A stretch of DNA of 64,000 nucleotides from contig JASJAW010000023.1 in the NCBI GenBank assembly GCA_030066795.1, forward strand, positions 61,991 through 125,990, given 5' to 3'. The notes beneath the pieces were generated by a model. That model was not told the DNA's origin, searched no databases, and was given only the letters and a program-made list of their open reading frames with translations. A program made the translations under genes and the position numbers. The stretch's first letter is position 1. Each line of letters begins with the position of its first letter. Shown here in pieces: positions 52,773-61,339 of the stretch. Origin of the DNA: Dinoroseobacter sp. (lineage in GTDB: Bacteria > Pseudomonadota > Alphaproteobacteria > Rhodobacterales > Rhodobacteraceae).

Positions 52773-54847
52773 CGCAAGGGACTGTCATTTTTGACCCCTA
52801 TCTGCCCTGGGCGGTGCTCGGTGGCCTGGCTTTAGTTATGGCCGTCCTGCTGGCCTTCGCCGGAGCCCGCGGGCTGTTGGGGGCTTGGGTGCGTGCGCTT
52901 GCCACGGCGGCATTGTTGCTGGCCCTTGCCAATCCATCTTTGCAGGAAGAGGAACTTAATCCTCTTTCAGACATTGTGCTTGTGGTGGTTGACGACAGCG
53001 CGAGCCAACGGATTTCGGATCGGGCGGAGCAGACCGAAGCGGCGCTTGAGGAATTGAGCGCCGAGATCGAAGGCCGTGGCAACACCGAGTTGCGGGTCGT
53101 GCGGGTCCCGGATGCCGAGGATAATGCCGGCTCGCTGGTGTTGAGCCGGATGAGTGAGGCGCTGGCCGAAATTCCGCAGGCACGGTTGGCGGGCGTTGTG
53201 GTCATCAGCGACGGCCAGATCCACGATGTCGGCCCGCCGCCGGCACTGCCGGCACCGCTGCACCTTCTGCTGACCGGCCGGGAAGAAGACTGGGACCGCC
53301 GTCTTGAACTGGTGACGGCCCCCGCCTTCGGAATTCTGGGCGAAGAGCTGCAATTGACCCTGCGGGTGGATGACGCTGGTGCTGTGCCTGCAGAGGCGCA
53401 GGGCCCTGTGACACTGTCCATCGCGCTTGACGGCGGGACGCCGTTCGAAGTGCAGGTGCCAACCGGGCGCGAGATCACCATCCCCTTGCAGCTGGAGCAT
53501 GGAGGCATGAATGTTGTTCAGCTTTCAGTGCCCGAAGCGCCCGGAGAACTGACGGAGCGAAACAATGCCGCTGTGGTGCAGATCAACGGCGTGCGCGACC
53601 GGCTACGCGTGCTGCTTGTGTCGGGCGAGCCTCACGCAGGCGAACGAACTTGGCGCAACCTTCTTAAGTCCGATTCCGCCGTTGATCTCGTGCATTTCAC
53701 GATCCTGCGGCCGCCGGAAAAGCAGGACGGGGTTCCCGTCAGCGAGCTGTCCCTGATCGCCTTTCCGACCCGCGAGCTGTTCCTCGAAAAGATTGATGAC
53801 TTCGATCTGATCATCTTCGACCGGTATCGTCGACGGGGGATCCTGCCGCAGATCTATCTCAACAACATTGCCCAATATGTCGAAAGTGGCGGCGCGGTTC
53901 TGGTCGCAGCAGGGCCGGATTTCGCCTCCGCCAATTCGATCTACCGCTCTCCGCTTGCCGATATCCTTCCCGGTGCACCGACGGCGCAAGTGGTGGAAGA
54001 GGGATACACTCCGGCCATCTCGGATCTGGGTGAACGTCATCCGGTCACAGAAGGGTTGGCGCCTGCCACGCTTGCAGCGGGTGAAGAGCCCTGGGGGCGC
54101 TGGTTCCGCCTTATTGAAGTGGAGCCTGTGGCGGGCGACGTGGTCATGACCGGGCCGGGCGATCGGCCGCTCCTGATCCTCGACCGGGTGGGGGAGGGGC
54201 GCGTTGCGCTTCTGGCATCCGACCATGCCTGGCTCTGGTCACGCGGCTATGAGGGCGGCGGGCCGCAACTGGAGTTGCTGCGTCGGCTCGCACACTGGAT
54301 GATGAAAGAGCCTGAGTTGGAAGAAGAGGCGCTGGTGGCCTCTGCCGAGGGGCAGTCCATGACCATCACGCGGCGTGCTCTGGATGAAGCTGAAGGCCGG
54401 GAGGTTACTGTCACCGGACCTGATGGTGCGGAGGTTGTCCTCGAGCTTGAAGAGGTCGCTCCGGGAAGATGGCAGGCGGAGTTCGAAGCGCCCGAGCCCG
54501 GCTTGTACCGTCTTGTGGACGGTGTACTGGAGACGGTGGTTGCGCTTGGGCCCGCAGCCCCGCGCGAATTTGAAGAGACGATTGCCAGCGGTGAGAAACT
54601 GGCACCCCTTGTCGAGACCACGCGTGGCGGTGTTCTGGCTCTTGAGGACGGCGTACCCCGGTTGCGCGATGTCAACGAGGGGCGCAACGCCGCGGGGCGC
54701 GGCTGGATTGGTCTGACGCCGCGAGACGCGTCTTTGACGACGGATCTAAGGATTTCTCCGCTGATCGCTGCCTGGTTGTTCCTCGCGCTCGTGGCAGCGC
54801 TGACAATTGCGGCGTGGTTGCGCGAAGGACGGCGCGGCACTGGTTAG
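52769..54847 (+). CDS. membrane protein with VWA-like and glutamine-amidotransferase-like domains
   Basis: This 692-residue protein has two N-terminal helices (about 12-30 and 38-58), a VWA-like segment ('LSDIVLVVVDDSASQRISDR', where DDSAS is the partial metal motif), a class I amidotransferase-like domain (about 280-480, with 'YVESGGAVLVAAGPDF' but no catalytic Cys that I can identify), and a C-terminal helix near the end ('PLIAAWLFLALVAALTIAAW'). It overlaps the DUF4159 gene by 4 bp and closes the moxR-DUF58-DUF4159 operon. Probably an envelope partner of that system; no activity can be assigned. Confidence 0.85.
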   Translation: MTQGTVIFDPYLPWAVLGGLALVMAVLLAFAGARGLLGAWVRALATAALLLALANPSLQEEELNPLSDIVLVVVDDSASQRISDRAEQTEAALEELSAEIEGRGNTELRVVRVPDAEDNAGSLVLSRMSEALAEIPQARLAGVVVISDGQIHDVGPPPALPAPLHLLLTGREEDWDRRLELVTAPAFGILGEELQLTLRVDDAGAVPAEAQGPVTLSIALDGGTPFEVQVPTGREITIPLQLEHGGMNVVQLSVPEAPGELTERNNAAVVQINGVRDRLRVLLVSGEPHAGERTWRNLLKSDSAVDLVHFTILRPPEKQDGVPVSELSLIAFPTRELFLEKIDDFDLIIFDRYRRRGILPQIYLNNIAQYVESGGAVLVAAGPDFASANSIYRSPLADILPGAPTAQVVEEGYTPAISDLGERHPVTEGLAPATLAAGEEPWGRWFRLIEVEPVAGDVVMTGPGDRPLLILDRVGEGRVALLASDHAWLWSRGYEGGGPQLELLRRLAHWMMKEPELEEEALVASAEGQSMTITRRALDEAEGREVTVTGPDGAEVVLELEEVAPGRWQAEFEAPEPGLYRLVDGVLETVVALGPAAPREFEETIASGEKLAPLVETTRGGVLALEDGVPRLRDVNEGRNAAGRGWIGLTPRDASLTTDLRISPLIAAWLFLALVAALTIAAWLREGRRGTG

Positions 54848-54911
54848 GGCAGGGGGCGCTGCCCCCTCGGGCTTGCGCCCTCACCCCCGGAGTATTTCGA
54901 CAAAGAAGAAG
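54844..54911 (+). repeat. intergenic repeat of Rhodobacterales type with GC hairpin
   Basis: Just after the MoxR operon comes a GC-rich hairpin (GGGGGC/GCTGCCCCC, 54851-54866), then CCCCCGGAGTATTTCGAC and AAAGAAGAAG. From memory, CCCGGAGTATTT...AAGAAGAAG is a frequent intergenic element in this order, usually after stop codons. The core CGGAGTATTTCG (54888-54899) recurs in reverse orientation at 6756-6767. It may serve as a terminator between the convergent genes. Confidence 0.55.
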
Positions 54912-54915
54912 AGGG

Positions 54916-55275
54916 TCAGGGCAGAGCCACAGCGACTGTCGTCTCGGCCCAACCATCAGTGTTTGTGCGGGCGCGGATCCGGACCTCGGTGAGTGCTTCG
55001 GGAAGCTCGATGCCCGAGAGGGAGCGTGTAAAGGGCTGCTCCTCGACATGCGGATGATAGAGTGTGCGGGTGCCAAGCACGGTTCCGTCGGGGGCTTCAA
55101 CGCGCCAGCCATCGGCATAGTCGTCCCAGCCAGTATCACCGTGGCGGATCGTGACGTCGGCGCGCCAGGTGTCACCGAGTTGTGCAATCCGGGCATCTAC
55201 GATCTCTGCAGGATCTCCCACGGCGCAGGTTGCCGAGAAAGATGCCAAGGCGATCAGGGAGGTAAAGCGGTACAT
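54916..55275 (-). CDS. small exported protein of unknown function
   Basis: A 119-residue protein starts at ATG 55275 with AAAGGAG upstream; a longer frame exists but crosses the promoter of the divergent gene and lacks a ribosome site. It has a short signal peptide ('YRFTSLIALASFSATCA'). The mature part is beta-rich, with a pattern 'TWRADVTIRHGDTGWDDYAD' and 'RTLYHPHVEEQPFTRSLSGI' that looks like a single immunoglobulin-like or lectin-like domain. No family is recognised. It is divergent from a phytase-like gene. Confidence 0.7.
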   Translation of the reverse strand: MYRFTSLIALASFSATCAVGDPAEIVDARIAQLGDTWRADVTIRHGDTGWDDYADGWRVEAPDGTVLGTRTLYHPHVEEQPFTRSLSGIELPEALTEVRIRARTNTDGWAETTVAVALP

Positions 55276-55405
55276 AAGGGCTCCTTTCGGCCCGAGTATA
55301 CGCAAACTCCGTGCGTTTTGGGTTTCACGAAACTGACATGAAACCGATACGTACCTTTTACGGAGCGCCTGCAAACCCGGGATGAAAGTCCACCAGGGGG
55401 TATCC

Positions 55406-57571
55406 ATGAAAAAATCCGTGTTGCTGAGCAGTGCCGCATTCGCGCTGCTGGCCGGTCCCGTCGCGGCCGAGATGAATTTCAATCGCATCGCGTCCTTTCC
55501 AGTCACGACGAACTTCGAAGGCGAAGTGCCGGAGGAAACGTCTGCCGAGATCATTGACGCGACTGAAGACGGCATGACGCTGGTTTACACCGACAGCCCG
55601 GCGGGCGTGATCGGCGCAATCGACATCTCTGACCCGGCAAACCCGCAGCCGCTTGGCGTCATGGAGATGGATGGCGAGCCGACGGCCGTGTCGATCATCG
55701 GCAATACGGCCTTTGTGGGCATCAACACGTCCGAGAGCTACACCGAGCCGTCAGGCATGATCAAAGCGATCGACGTGACCACCATGACCGAACTCGCGCG
55801 CTGCGATCTGGGCGGCCAGCCGGACAGCACCGGCAAGGCGCCCGATGGCTCCTTCATTGCTGTGGCGATTGAGAACGAGAGGGACGAGGACCTCGGCGAT
55901 GGCCGCGTGCCGCAGATGCCCGCCGGTGATCTGGTGATGATCAACGTGGTGGACGGCAACCTTGACTGCGATAGCCTGATCCGCGCCGACCTGACCGGTC
56001 TGGCCGAGGTGGCGGCCGAGGACCCGGAGCCGGAATTCGTTGACATCAATGGCCTGGGCGAGACAGTCGTTACACTTCAGGAAAACAACCACATCGTGGT
56101 TGTGGCGCGGGATGGATCGATCGTTTCGCATTTCTCCGCAGGCGCGGTGGATCTGGAAAACATTGACGCCACCGACGAGCGCGGTGCGCTGAAATTCACC
56201 GAAAGCCAGGCGGGCGTGGTGCGTGAGCCGGACGGTATCCAGTGGATCGATGACAATCACTTTGCAATTGCCAACGAAGGCGACATGGATGGCGGCTCCC
56301 GCGGCATGACGATCTTCCACAAGGACGGCGCCGAGGTTTTTGAAACCGGCGTCAGCTTTGAACATGCGATCGTTCAGGTCGGCCACTATCCGGACAAACG
56401 CTCCGACAGCAAGGGCGTGGAGCCGGAAGGCATGGAATTCGGTGTGTTCGAAGGCACGCCGTATGTCTTCGTGATGGCCGAGCGGTCGTCTATCGTCGGC
56501 GTCTTTGATGTGTCGGACCCGGCGAATGCGCAGCTGGTGCAGCTGCTCCCGTCAGGCATCTCACCCGAGGGGGCCGTCGCGATCCCGTCGCGCCGGCTTC
56601 TGGCGACAGCAAACGAATATGACGGCCTCGAAGACGGCGCTGCACGCGCGCATGTCATGATCTATCAATACTCCGATGCGCCCGCGATATTCCCGCAGAT
56701 CACGTCCGCGGGTGCGGATGAGCTGATCGGCTTCGGCGCGATCTCGGGCATGGTGGCGGGCGAAGGCTCCACCATCTACGCGGTCAATGACAGCTTCTAT
56801 GGCTATCAGCCGACGATCTTTACCATCGACGCGTCTTCCGCACCGGTAAGGGTCACGGCGGCCACGCGGATCACCCGCGGCGGTTACCCGGCGCAAAAGC
56901 TCGACCTTGAAGGGATCACACTGGACGGTGAAGGCGGCTTCTGGGTTGCCTCGGAAGGGCGCACGGACCGCATGGTGCCGCACGGGCTTTACCACATCAA
57001 CGCGGACGGCACGATCGAGGATGAAGTTCATCTGCCTGCCGAGTTGCTGGCGGTGGAGCGTCGCTTCGGGTTCGAAGGCATCACCAAGGTGGGCGACACC
57101 CTGTGGATGGCCGTACAGCGCGCGTGGAAAGACGATCCGGAAAACCACGTGAAGCTGGTCGCTTACAACATCGAAACCGAAGAGTGGGGTTATGTCCGCT
57201 ACGAAAAGGCCGCGCCTGAAAAGGGCTGGGTCGGCATGTCGGAGATCACTGCGCATGGCGATTGGGTCTATGTGGTCGAGCGTGACAACCAGCATGGGCT
57301 GGAAGCCGTGACCAAGCGCGTTTACCGCATCCCGGCAGTCGAAATGGTTCCGGTTGCGCTGGGCGAGGACGCGCCGGTTGTTTCCAAGGAACTTGTCCGC
57401 GACCTGCTGCCTGATCTGGTGGCCACTGGCGGCTACGTCCTCGACAAGGTCGAAGGTCTGGCGATCATGGAAAGCGGCGAGATTTTCGTTTCCACCGACA
57501 ATGATGGTGTGGACGATCATTCCGGCGAGACGATGTTCTTCTCTATCGGCACACCCGGAGTAGCGAATTAA
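55406..57571 (+). CDS. exported esterase-like/phytase-like beta-propeller protein
   Basis: This 721-residue protein has a signal peptide ('VLLSSAAFALLAGPVAAEM'). The N-terminal half (about 25-410) reads as a beta-propeller with repeating 'IDISDPANPQPL' and 'FDVSDPANAQLV' strands, resembling choice-of-anchor or alkaline-phosphatase-like propellers. The C-terminal half (about 430-715) is a phytase-like domain ('YPAQKLDLEGITLDGEGGFW', 'FGFEGITKVGDTLWMAVQRA', 'LDKVEGLAIMESGEIFVSTD'). Family members are periplasmic or secreted and are thought to act on phosphate esters. AGGGGG precedes the ATG. A strong terminator follows. A weak Pho-box-like CTGACAT lies 67 bp upstream of the start. The substrate is unknown. 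Confidence 0.85.
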   Translation: MKKSVLLSSAAFALLAGPVAAEMNFNRIASFPVTTNFEGEVPEETSAEIIDATEDGMTLVYTDSPAGVIGAIDISDPANPQPLGVMEMDGEPTAVSIIGNTAFVGINTSESYTEPSGMIKAIDVTTMTELARCDLGGQPDSTGKAPDGSFIAVAIENERDEDLGDGRVPQMPAGDLVMINVVDGNLDCDSLIRADLTGLAEVAAEDPEPEFVDINGLGETVVTLQENNHIVVVARDGSIVSHFSAGAVDLENIDATDERGALKFTESQAGVVREPDGIQWIDDNHFAIANEGDMDGGSRGMTIFHKDGAEVFETGVSFEHAIVQVGHYPDKRSDSKGVEPEGMEFGVFEGTPYVFVMAERSSIVGVFDVSDPANAQLVQLLPSGISPEGAVAIPSRRLLATANEYDGLEDGAARAHVMIYQYSDAPAIFPQITSAGADELIGFGAISGMVAGEGSTIYAVNDSFYGYQPTIFTIDASSAPVRVTAATRITRGGYPAQKLDLEGITLDGEGGFWVASEGRTDRMVPHGLYHINADGTIEDEVHLPAELLAVERRFGFEGITKVGDTLWMAVQRAWKDDPENHVKLVAYNIETEEWGYVRYEKAAPEKGWVGMSEITAHGDWVYVVERDNQHGLEAVTKRVYRIPAVEMVPVALGEDAPVVSKELVRDLLPDLVATGGYVLDKVEGLAIMESGEIFVSTDNDGVDDHSGETMFFSIGTPGVAN

Positions 57572-57609
57572 GCCCGAAGCACTTCTCCCCGAAGTGTTTT
57601 CAGTGCCTG

Positions 57610-57637
57610 GGGCCCGCGGCAACGCGGGTCCTTTTTT
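57610..57637 (+). terminator. rho-independent terminator of the phytase-like gene
   Basis: GGGCCCGCG (57610-57618) pairs with CGCGGGTCC (57623-57631) with one G-U pair and a GCAA tetraloop, followed by TTTTTT. Confidence 0.9.
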
Positions 57638-57731
57638 GCATGCAAGTGCGGATGTGAGCGGCAAGCCGACATCGTTTTACAGGCGAGAACCGAACTACCG
57701 TCTCAACACCAGTGAGATTGCCCCAGGAACT

Positions 57732-59498
57732 TTAGCCGGGTTTTATCGCTGCGACAGGGCCCTCCGAAGTAGCCACTGCACTCGCCTCGATCGTTTGCGT
57801 CGGAGCCATCTCCACACCAGCCTGTTTTGCGCATTCAAGGATTTTCAGCATGATTTGTTCTCGCGCGCCCACGAAGTCAGCCCAAGCGGCTACTTGGACG
57901 TAGAAATACAACAGCACCTCCAGATAGCCGGCGCCCGGCATCTGAAGGTTCACCAGACACCCCTCGTTTCTGACCATGGGATTGTCGTGTAACGACGCCC
58001 GAACAAGCTCAAGAAACTCGGTGATCTTGTCGGTTGGGGTGTCTGGATGAATGCGCAGAACAGAGTTTATCAGCCGGGCCCCGCGGTACCCGTAATTCGA
58101 AACCGAATTCGAAGAAATGAAGGAATGCGGGATCGAGATAATCAGGTTGTCGGCGGTGCGTAGTTTGGTGCTGCGCACTCCGATTTCGACAACTGTTCCG
58201 GAATGCGACCCGATGGTGACAAAGTCGTTCAGGCGATATGGTCCCTCGATCATAATGACAAATGACCCAAAGAGATCCATGAGCGTTTCCCGGGCTGCGA
58301 GGGACACAGCAATACCGCCGACCCCAAAGCCTGCAAGCATCGTTACAGCCGGGACACCGAAATCATCCGCGGCCCGTAAAATAACAATCACAACGGCAAA
58401 GGTTCCGACAAAGTAGCCGACCAGCCGGAGCAGTTGTGCTTTTGCGGATCGCGGCCCGAATTCACGGCCCAGGACAATCAGTTCGAAAACCTGTCCGATG
58501 GCCAGGAACGACAAAACTGCCAGGGCCACGTAGCCGAGCAGCACAAGTGCCGCTCCCAAAAAAGCCATGGGAACGCCGGTGATGTTGATAAAATCGTCGA
58601 CAAAGCGCTCGGTAATGAACAGCACCGGGGTGACGATTAAGAGCGCGGCGAGCAGCCCGAAGCGCCAATTGTACCGTTTGTCGTCCGGCAGATCCGCAGC
58701 CCTCTTTGCATCAAAGCGCCGCCCTGCCCGCAGCACAACGCGAGTGCCTATAGTAACAAGCAGCAAGGTCAGAACGAGGGCGATACCTTGCCAGAGCGTT
58801 TGCCCCCCAAACCCCACTGCCGTCATCCAGTCCGGCATCGTTTCGCTACGCTCAAGATTGATTCCGCGTCCCGGCGTCAGAGCGAAAGCAAAGTAGATGT
58901 TGGGCGTGGCGCCTTCCCGATAAGGCAGGTCCTTAATTCGGGAGTACCAGTCCCCGAGCTGTGCGACGGTGTCTGGCGCGAAGAGATATTCCCCTGCGCG
59001 AGAGCCTTCCGCGACGCGGTAAATCCGAATGTTCGTTTTCGGGATTTGCCACAGTTCAATGGGCGTGACGTCCGCTGCACGTTCGCCCCCAAGCAAGATT
59101 CCGGTCTCGCGGGATTGACCCGTGGCATCGGCGACGCCAGGCACGCTCTCGCGGCTCGGCAGGTCAATCCGGTCCAGGACTTCTTTCATAAGAAGCGCGA
59201 GTTCTTCGCGCTGGTATCTCTGAATACGGGGCGGATAGGCCGACATGTCGAGATACCGCACCGCCTGATCCAGAAATTCAGTGGACAGAGCCGTGTCCCC
59301 GACTTGCGCCGCTGCGTAGGTGCGATCGATCTTCTCAATGAACGAGAACAAGGTATCGCGCGGGCTTGCCGTGTCTGTTGGGCGTAGAACGGACTGAGTT
59401 CCCTGCGCAAAGCCGGTTGACGAAAATGCCAACTGCACCACCGCGCAGAGAGCCAATACCACGCTTTGCAAGATGCATTTCATGCCCGCTTTTCTCAT
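57732..59498 (-). CDS. mechanosensitive ion channel, MscS family
   Basis: This 588-residue protein has a signal peptide (about residues 10-31, ending 'GFAQ'), a periplasmic N-terminal domain of about 200 residues without close resemblance to other families, and four or five membrane helices. It then has the MscS pore helix 'TMLAGFGVGGIAVSLAARET' and the cytoplasmic beta domain 'MIEGPYRLNDFVTIGSHSGT'. MscS channels open under membrane tension and release solutes. The periplasmic extension suggests a KefA-like or specialised member. ATG 59498 has AGGGA upstream; ATG 59483 is possible. A near-match to an FNR box lies just before the start (59517-59530). Confidence 0.9.
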   Translation of the reverse strand: MRKAGMKCILQSVVLALCAVVQLAFSSTGFAQGTQSVLRPTDTASPRDTLFSFIEKIDRTYAAAQVGDTALSTEFLDQAVRYLDMSAYPPRIQRYQREELALLMKEVLDRIDLPSRESVPGVADATGQSRETGILLGGERAADVTPIELWQIPKTNIRIYRVAEGSRAGEYLFAPDTVAQLGDWYSRIKDLPYREGATPNIYFAFALTPGRGINLERSETMPDWMTAVGFGGQTLWQGIALVLTLLLVTIGTRVVLRAGRRFDAKRAADLPDDKRYNWRFGLLAALLIVTPVLFITERFVDDFINITGVPMAFLGAALVLLGYVALAVLSFLAIGQVFELIVLGREFGPRSAKAQLLRLVGYFVGTFAVVIVILRAADDFGVPAVTMLAGFGVGGIAVSLAARETLMDLFGSFVIMIEGPYRLNDFVTIGSHSGTVVEIGVRSTKLRTADNLIISIPHSFISSNSVSNYGYRGARLINSVLRIHPDTPTDKITEFLELVRASLHDNPMVRNEGCLVNLQMPGAGYLEVLLYFYVQVAAWADFVGAREQIMLKILECAKQAGVEMAPTQTIEASAVATSEGPVAAIKPG

Positions 59499-59800
59499 GC
59501 GTGTCCCTATCTGGCTTTGACTTGGGTCAGTTTATGCGTTTGCCTTCAGATGCATAGTCTTGAGGAAACTTTTTCAGTTTCGATTTCCTGATTTCTCGCA
59601 ACGGTTCTTATTGAGCACGGCATGAATGGCGGCAGAAACAGCAAACGCAACGGCGTTTCAGCACCGTTGCTCCCCGCAGAACTACTCCGGACACGATGGC
59701 AGGGGCGCCACCGAACACATTTTCAGACATGAACAGCTTGCCTTTTGGAGAAATTGGTTATAATTTATTACCAATTCTTACGTCTCTGGGAGGGCGCGTA
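59499..59800. other. divergent promoter region mscS-glcDEF
   Basis: These 302 bp separate two divergent genes and contain no convincing gene. Besides the operator at 59752-59776, they hold an FNR-like site (TTGACTTGGGTCAG, one mismatch, 59517-59530) and GCAACGG occurring twice in direct orientation (59598-59604, 59647-59653) and once inverted as CCGTTGC (59664-59670); the last two form a hairpin with a 10-base loop. Confidence 0.55.
59752..59776. promoter_or_regulatory. near-perfect 25-bp palindrome over the glcD -10 box, probable operator
   Basis: Arms AATTGGT and ACCAATT flank TATAATTTATT. Eleven of twelve base pairs around the central T are complementary. TATAAT at 59759-59764 is a perfect -10 box, with TTGCCT (59738-59743) 15 bp upstream as a possible -35. 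ATTGGT/ACCAAT half-sites resemble those of FadR-type GntR regulators (PdhR, LldR, GlcC-like), though there they are only 3 bases apart. Binding here would block RNA polymerase. Confidence 0.7.
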
Positions 59801-61249
59801 ATGCAGATGCCAACACCTGATGCAGATATTCTGGCAAAAAAAACAAGAATTATCAGCCTATTGCAGGAGGTTCTGCCTCATGATGCGGTGATTCACGAGC
59901 CCGAGGAAACCCGCGCCTATGAGTGCGATGCACTGACGGCGTACAAATGCCCGCCCCTGGTCGCGGTCCTGCCAAGCTCAACCGAGGAGGTCGCGGCGGT
60001 GCTTAAGATCTGCCATGCCGAGGGCGTCCCGGTGGTGCCGCGTGGCTCGGGGACATCGCTGGCGGGAGGGGCTTTGCCCACAGCCGATAGCGTGATCCTG
60101 GGTGTGGCGAAGCTGAACAGGGTTCTGGAAACGGACTACGACAACCGCTTCATCCGGGTGCAGACCGGGCGCACCAACCTTTCGGTGACCGGTGCGGTTG
60201 AGGCGGAAGACTTCTTCTATGCGCCGGACCCGTCGAGCCAGCTGGCCTGTGCGATTGCCGGCAACATCGCGATGAATTCCGGTGGGGCGCATTGCCTGAA
60301 GTACGGGGTGACTACGAACAACCTGATGGGTGTGACGATGGTCACGATGGAAGGCGAGATCATCGAAATCGGTGGCGCACATCTGGATGCCAGCGGGCTT
60401 GACTTGCTCGGTGTGATTTGCGGCTCCGAAGGGCAGTTGGGCGTGGTTACTGAGGCCACGCTGCGCATTCTGCGCAAGCCCGAAGGTGCGCGACCTGTCT
60501 TGATGGGGTTCGACAGCAACGAGGTCGCCGGTGCCTGCGTTTCCGATATCATTAAGGCGGGCGTGTTGCCGGTTGCAATTGAGTTCATGGACCGGCCCTG
60601 CATCGAGGCCTGCGAGAACTTCGCTAAGGCCGGGTATCCGATGTGTGAGGCGCTGCTGATTGTCGAAGTTGAAGGCAGCGCAGCCGAGATCGACGCCCAG
60701 CTTGGGGTGATCAAACAAATCGCTATGAAGCACAATCCGGTCGAGCTTCGCGAAAGCGCCTCGGCAGCGGAGAGTGCTGCGATCTGGAAGGGCCGCAAGT
60801 CAGCCTTCGGCGCGATGGGGCAGATCAACGATTACATGTGCCTCGACGGCACGATCCCGGTGTCGGAGCTTCCGCGCGTACTGCGGGGCATCGCCGATCT
60901 GTCGACAAAATACGGGCTGGACGTGGCCAACGTGTTCCATGCGGGCGACGGAAATATGCATCCCCTGATCCTGTTTGATGCCAACAAGCCCGGCGATCTC
61001 GAGCTGTGCGAGGAGATGGGTGCCGAGGTTCTCAAATTGTGTGTCGAGGTGGGCGGATGCCTGACAGGCGAACACGGTGTGGGCATCGAAAAGCGTGACC
61101 TGATGACGGCCCAGTTCACTGATGCCGATATGGAAATGCAGCTTCGGGTAAAAGACGTTTTCGATCCCGACTGGTTGCTCAACCCGGCAAAGGTCTTTCC
61201 ATTGCATGTCACCGCGCCGCGGCGCGAAAGGGCGCAGGCAGCCGCCTGA
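59801..61249 (+). CDS. glcD: glycolate oxidase subunit GlcD (FAD-linked)
   Basis: This 482-residue flavoprotein is the catalytic subunit of the membrane-associated glycolate oxidase, which turns glycolate into glyoxylate and passes electrons to the quinone pool. FAD-binding motifs are 'VVPRGSGTSLAGGALPTADS' and 'SSQLACAIAGNIAMNSGGAH'. C-terminal hallmarks are 'FHAGDGNMHPLILFD' and 'GCLTGEHGVGIEKRD'. ATG 59801 has GGGAGGG upstream; the frame is open further 5' but that part lies over the promoter. It is first in glcDEF behind the palindromic operator. Confidence 0.95.
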   Translation: MQMPTPDADILAKKTRIISLLQEVLPHDAVIHEPEETRAYECDALTAYKCPPLVAVLPSSTEEVAAVLKICHAEGVPVVPRGSGTSLAGGALPTADSVILGVAKLNRVLETDYDNRFIRVQTGRTNLSVTGAVEAEDFFYAPDPSSQLACAIAGNIAMNSGGAHCLKYGVTTNNLMGVTMVTMEGEIIEIGGAHLDASGLDLLGVICGSEGQLGVVTEATLRILRKPEGARPVLMGFDSNEVAGACVSDIIKAGVLPVAIEFMDRPCIEACENFAKAGYPMCEALLIVEVEGSAAEIDAQLGVIKQIAMKHNPVELRESASAAESAAIWKGRKSAFGAMGQINDYMCLDGTIPVSELPRVLRGIADLSTKYGLDVANVFHAGDGNMHPLILFDANKPGDLELCEEMGAEVLKLCVEVGGCLTGEHGVGIEKRDLMTAQFTDADMEMQLRVKDVFDPDWLLNPAKVFPLHVTAPRRERAQAAA

Positions 61250-61339
61250 GAAAAGTGGCGGAAGGGGCTTTGACCCTGCCGCGGTGGGGTGCCGCGGCTC
61301 TCGCCGAGTTTTTCATACAGAACAAGAGGGGGGCGCGCG

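Noticed and set aside
55333..55350. Pho box upstream of the phytase-like gene
   Set aside because: First half CTGACAT fits at 6 of 7 positions, but the second half CCGATAC does not; too weak to list as a feature.
54925..55575. Longer version of the small exported protein starting at 55575
   Set aside because: It would run through the start of the phytase-like gene and the promoter region; the signal peptide and AAAGGAG both fit the start at 55275.
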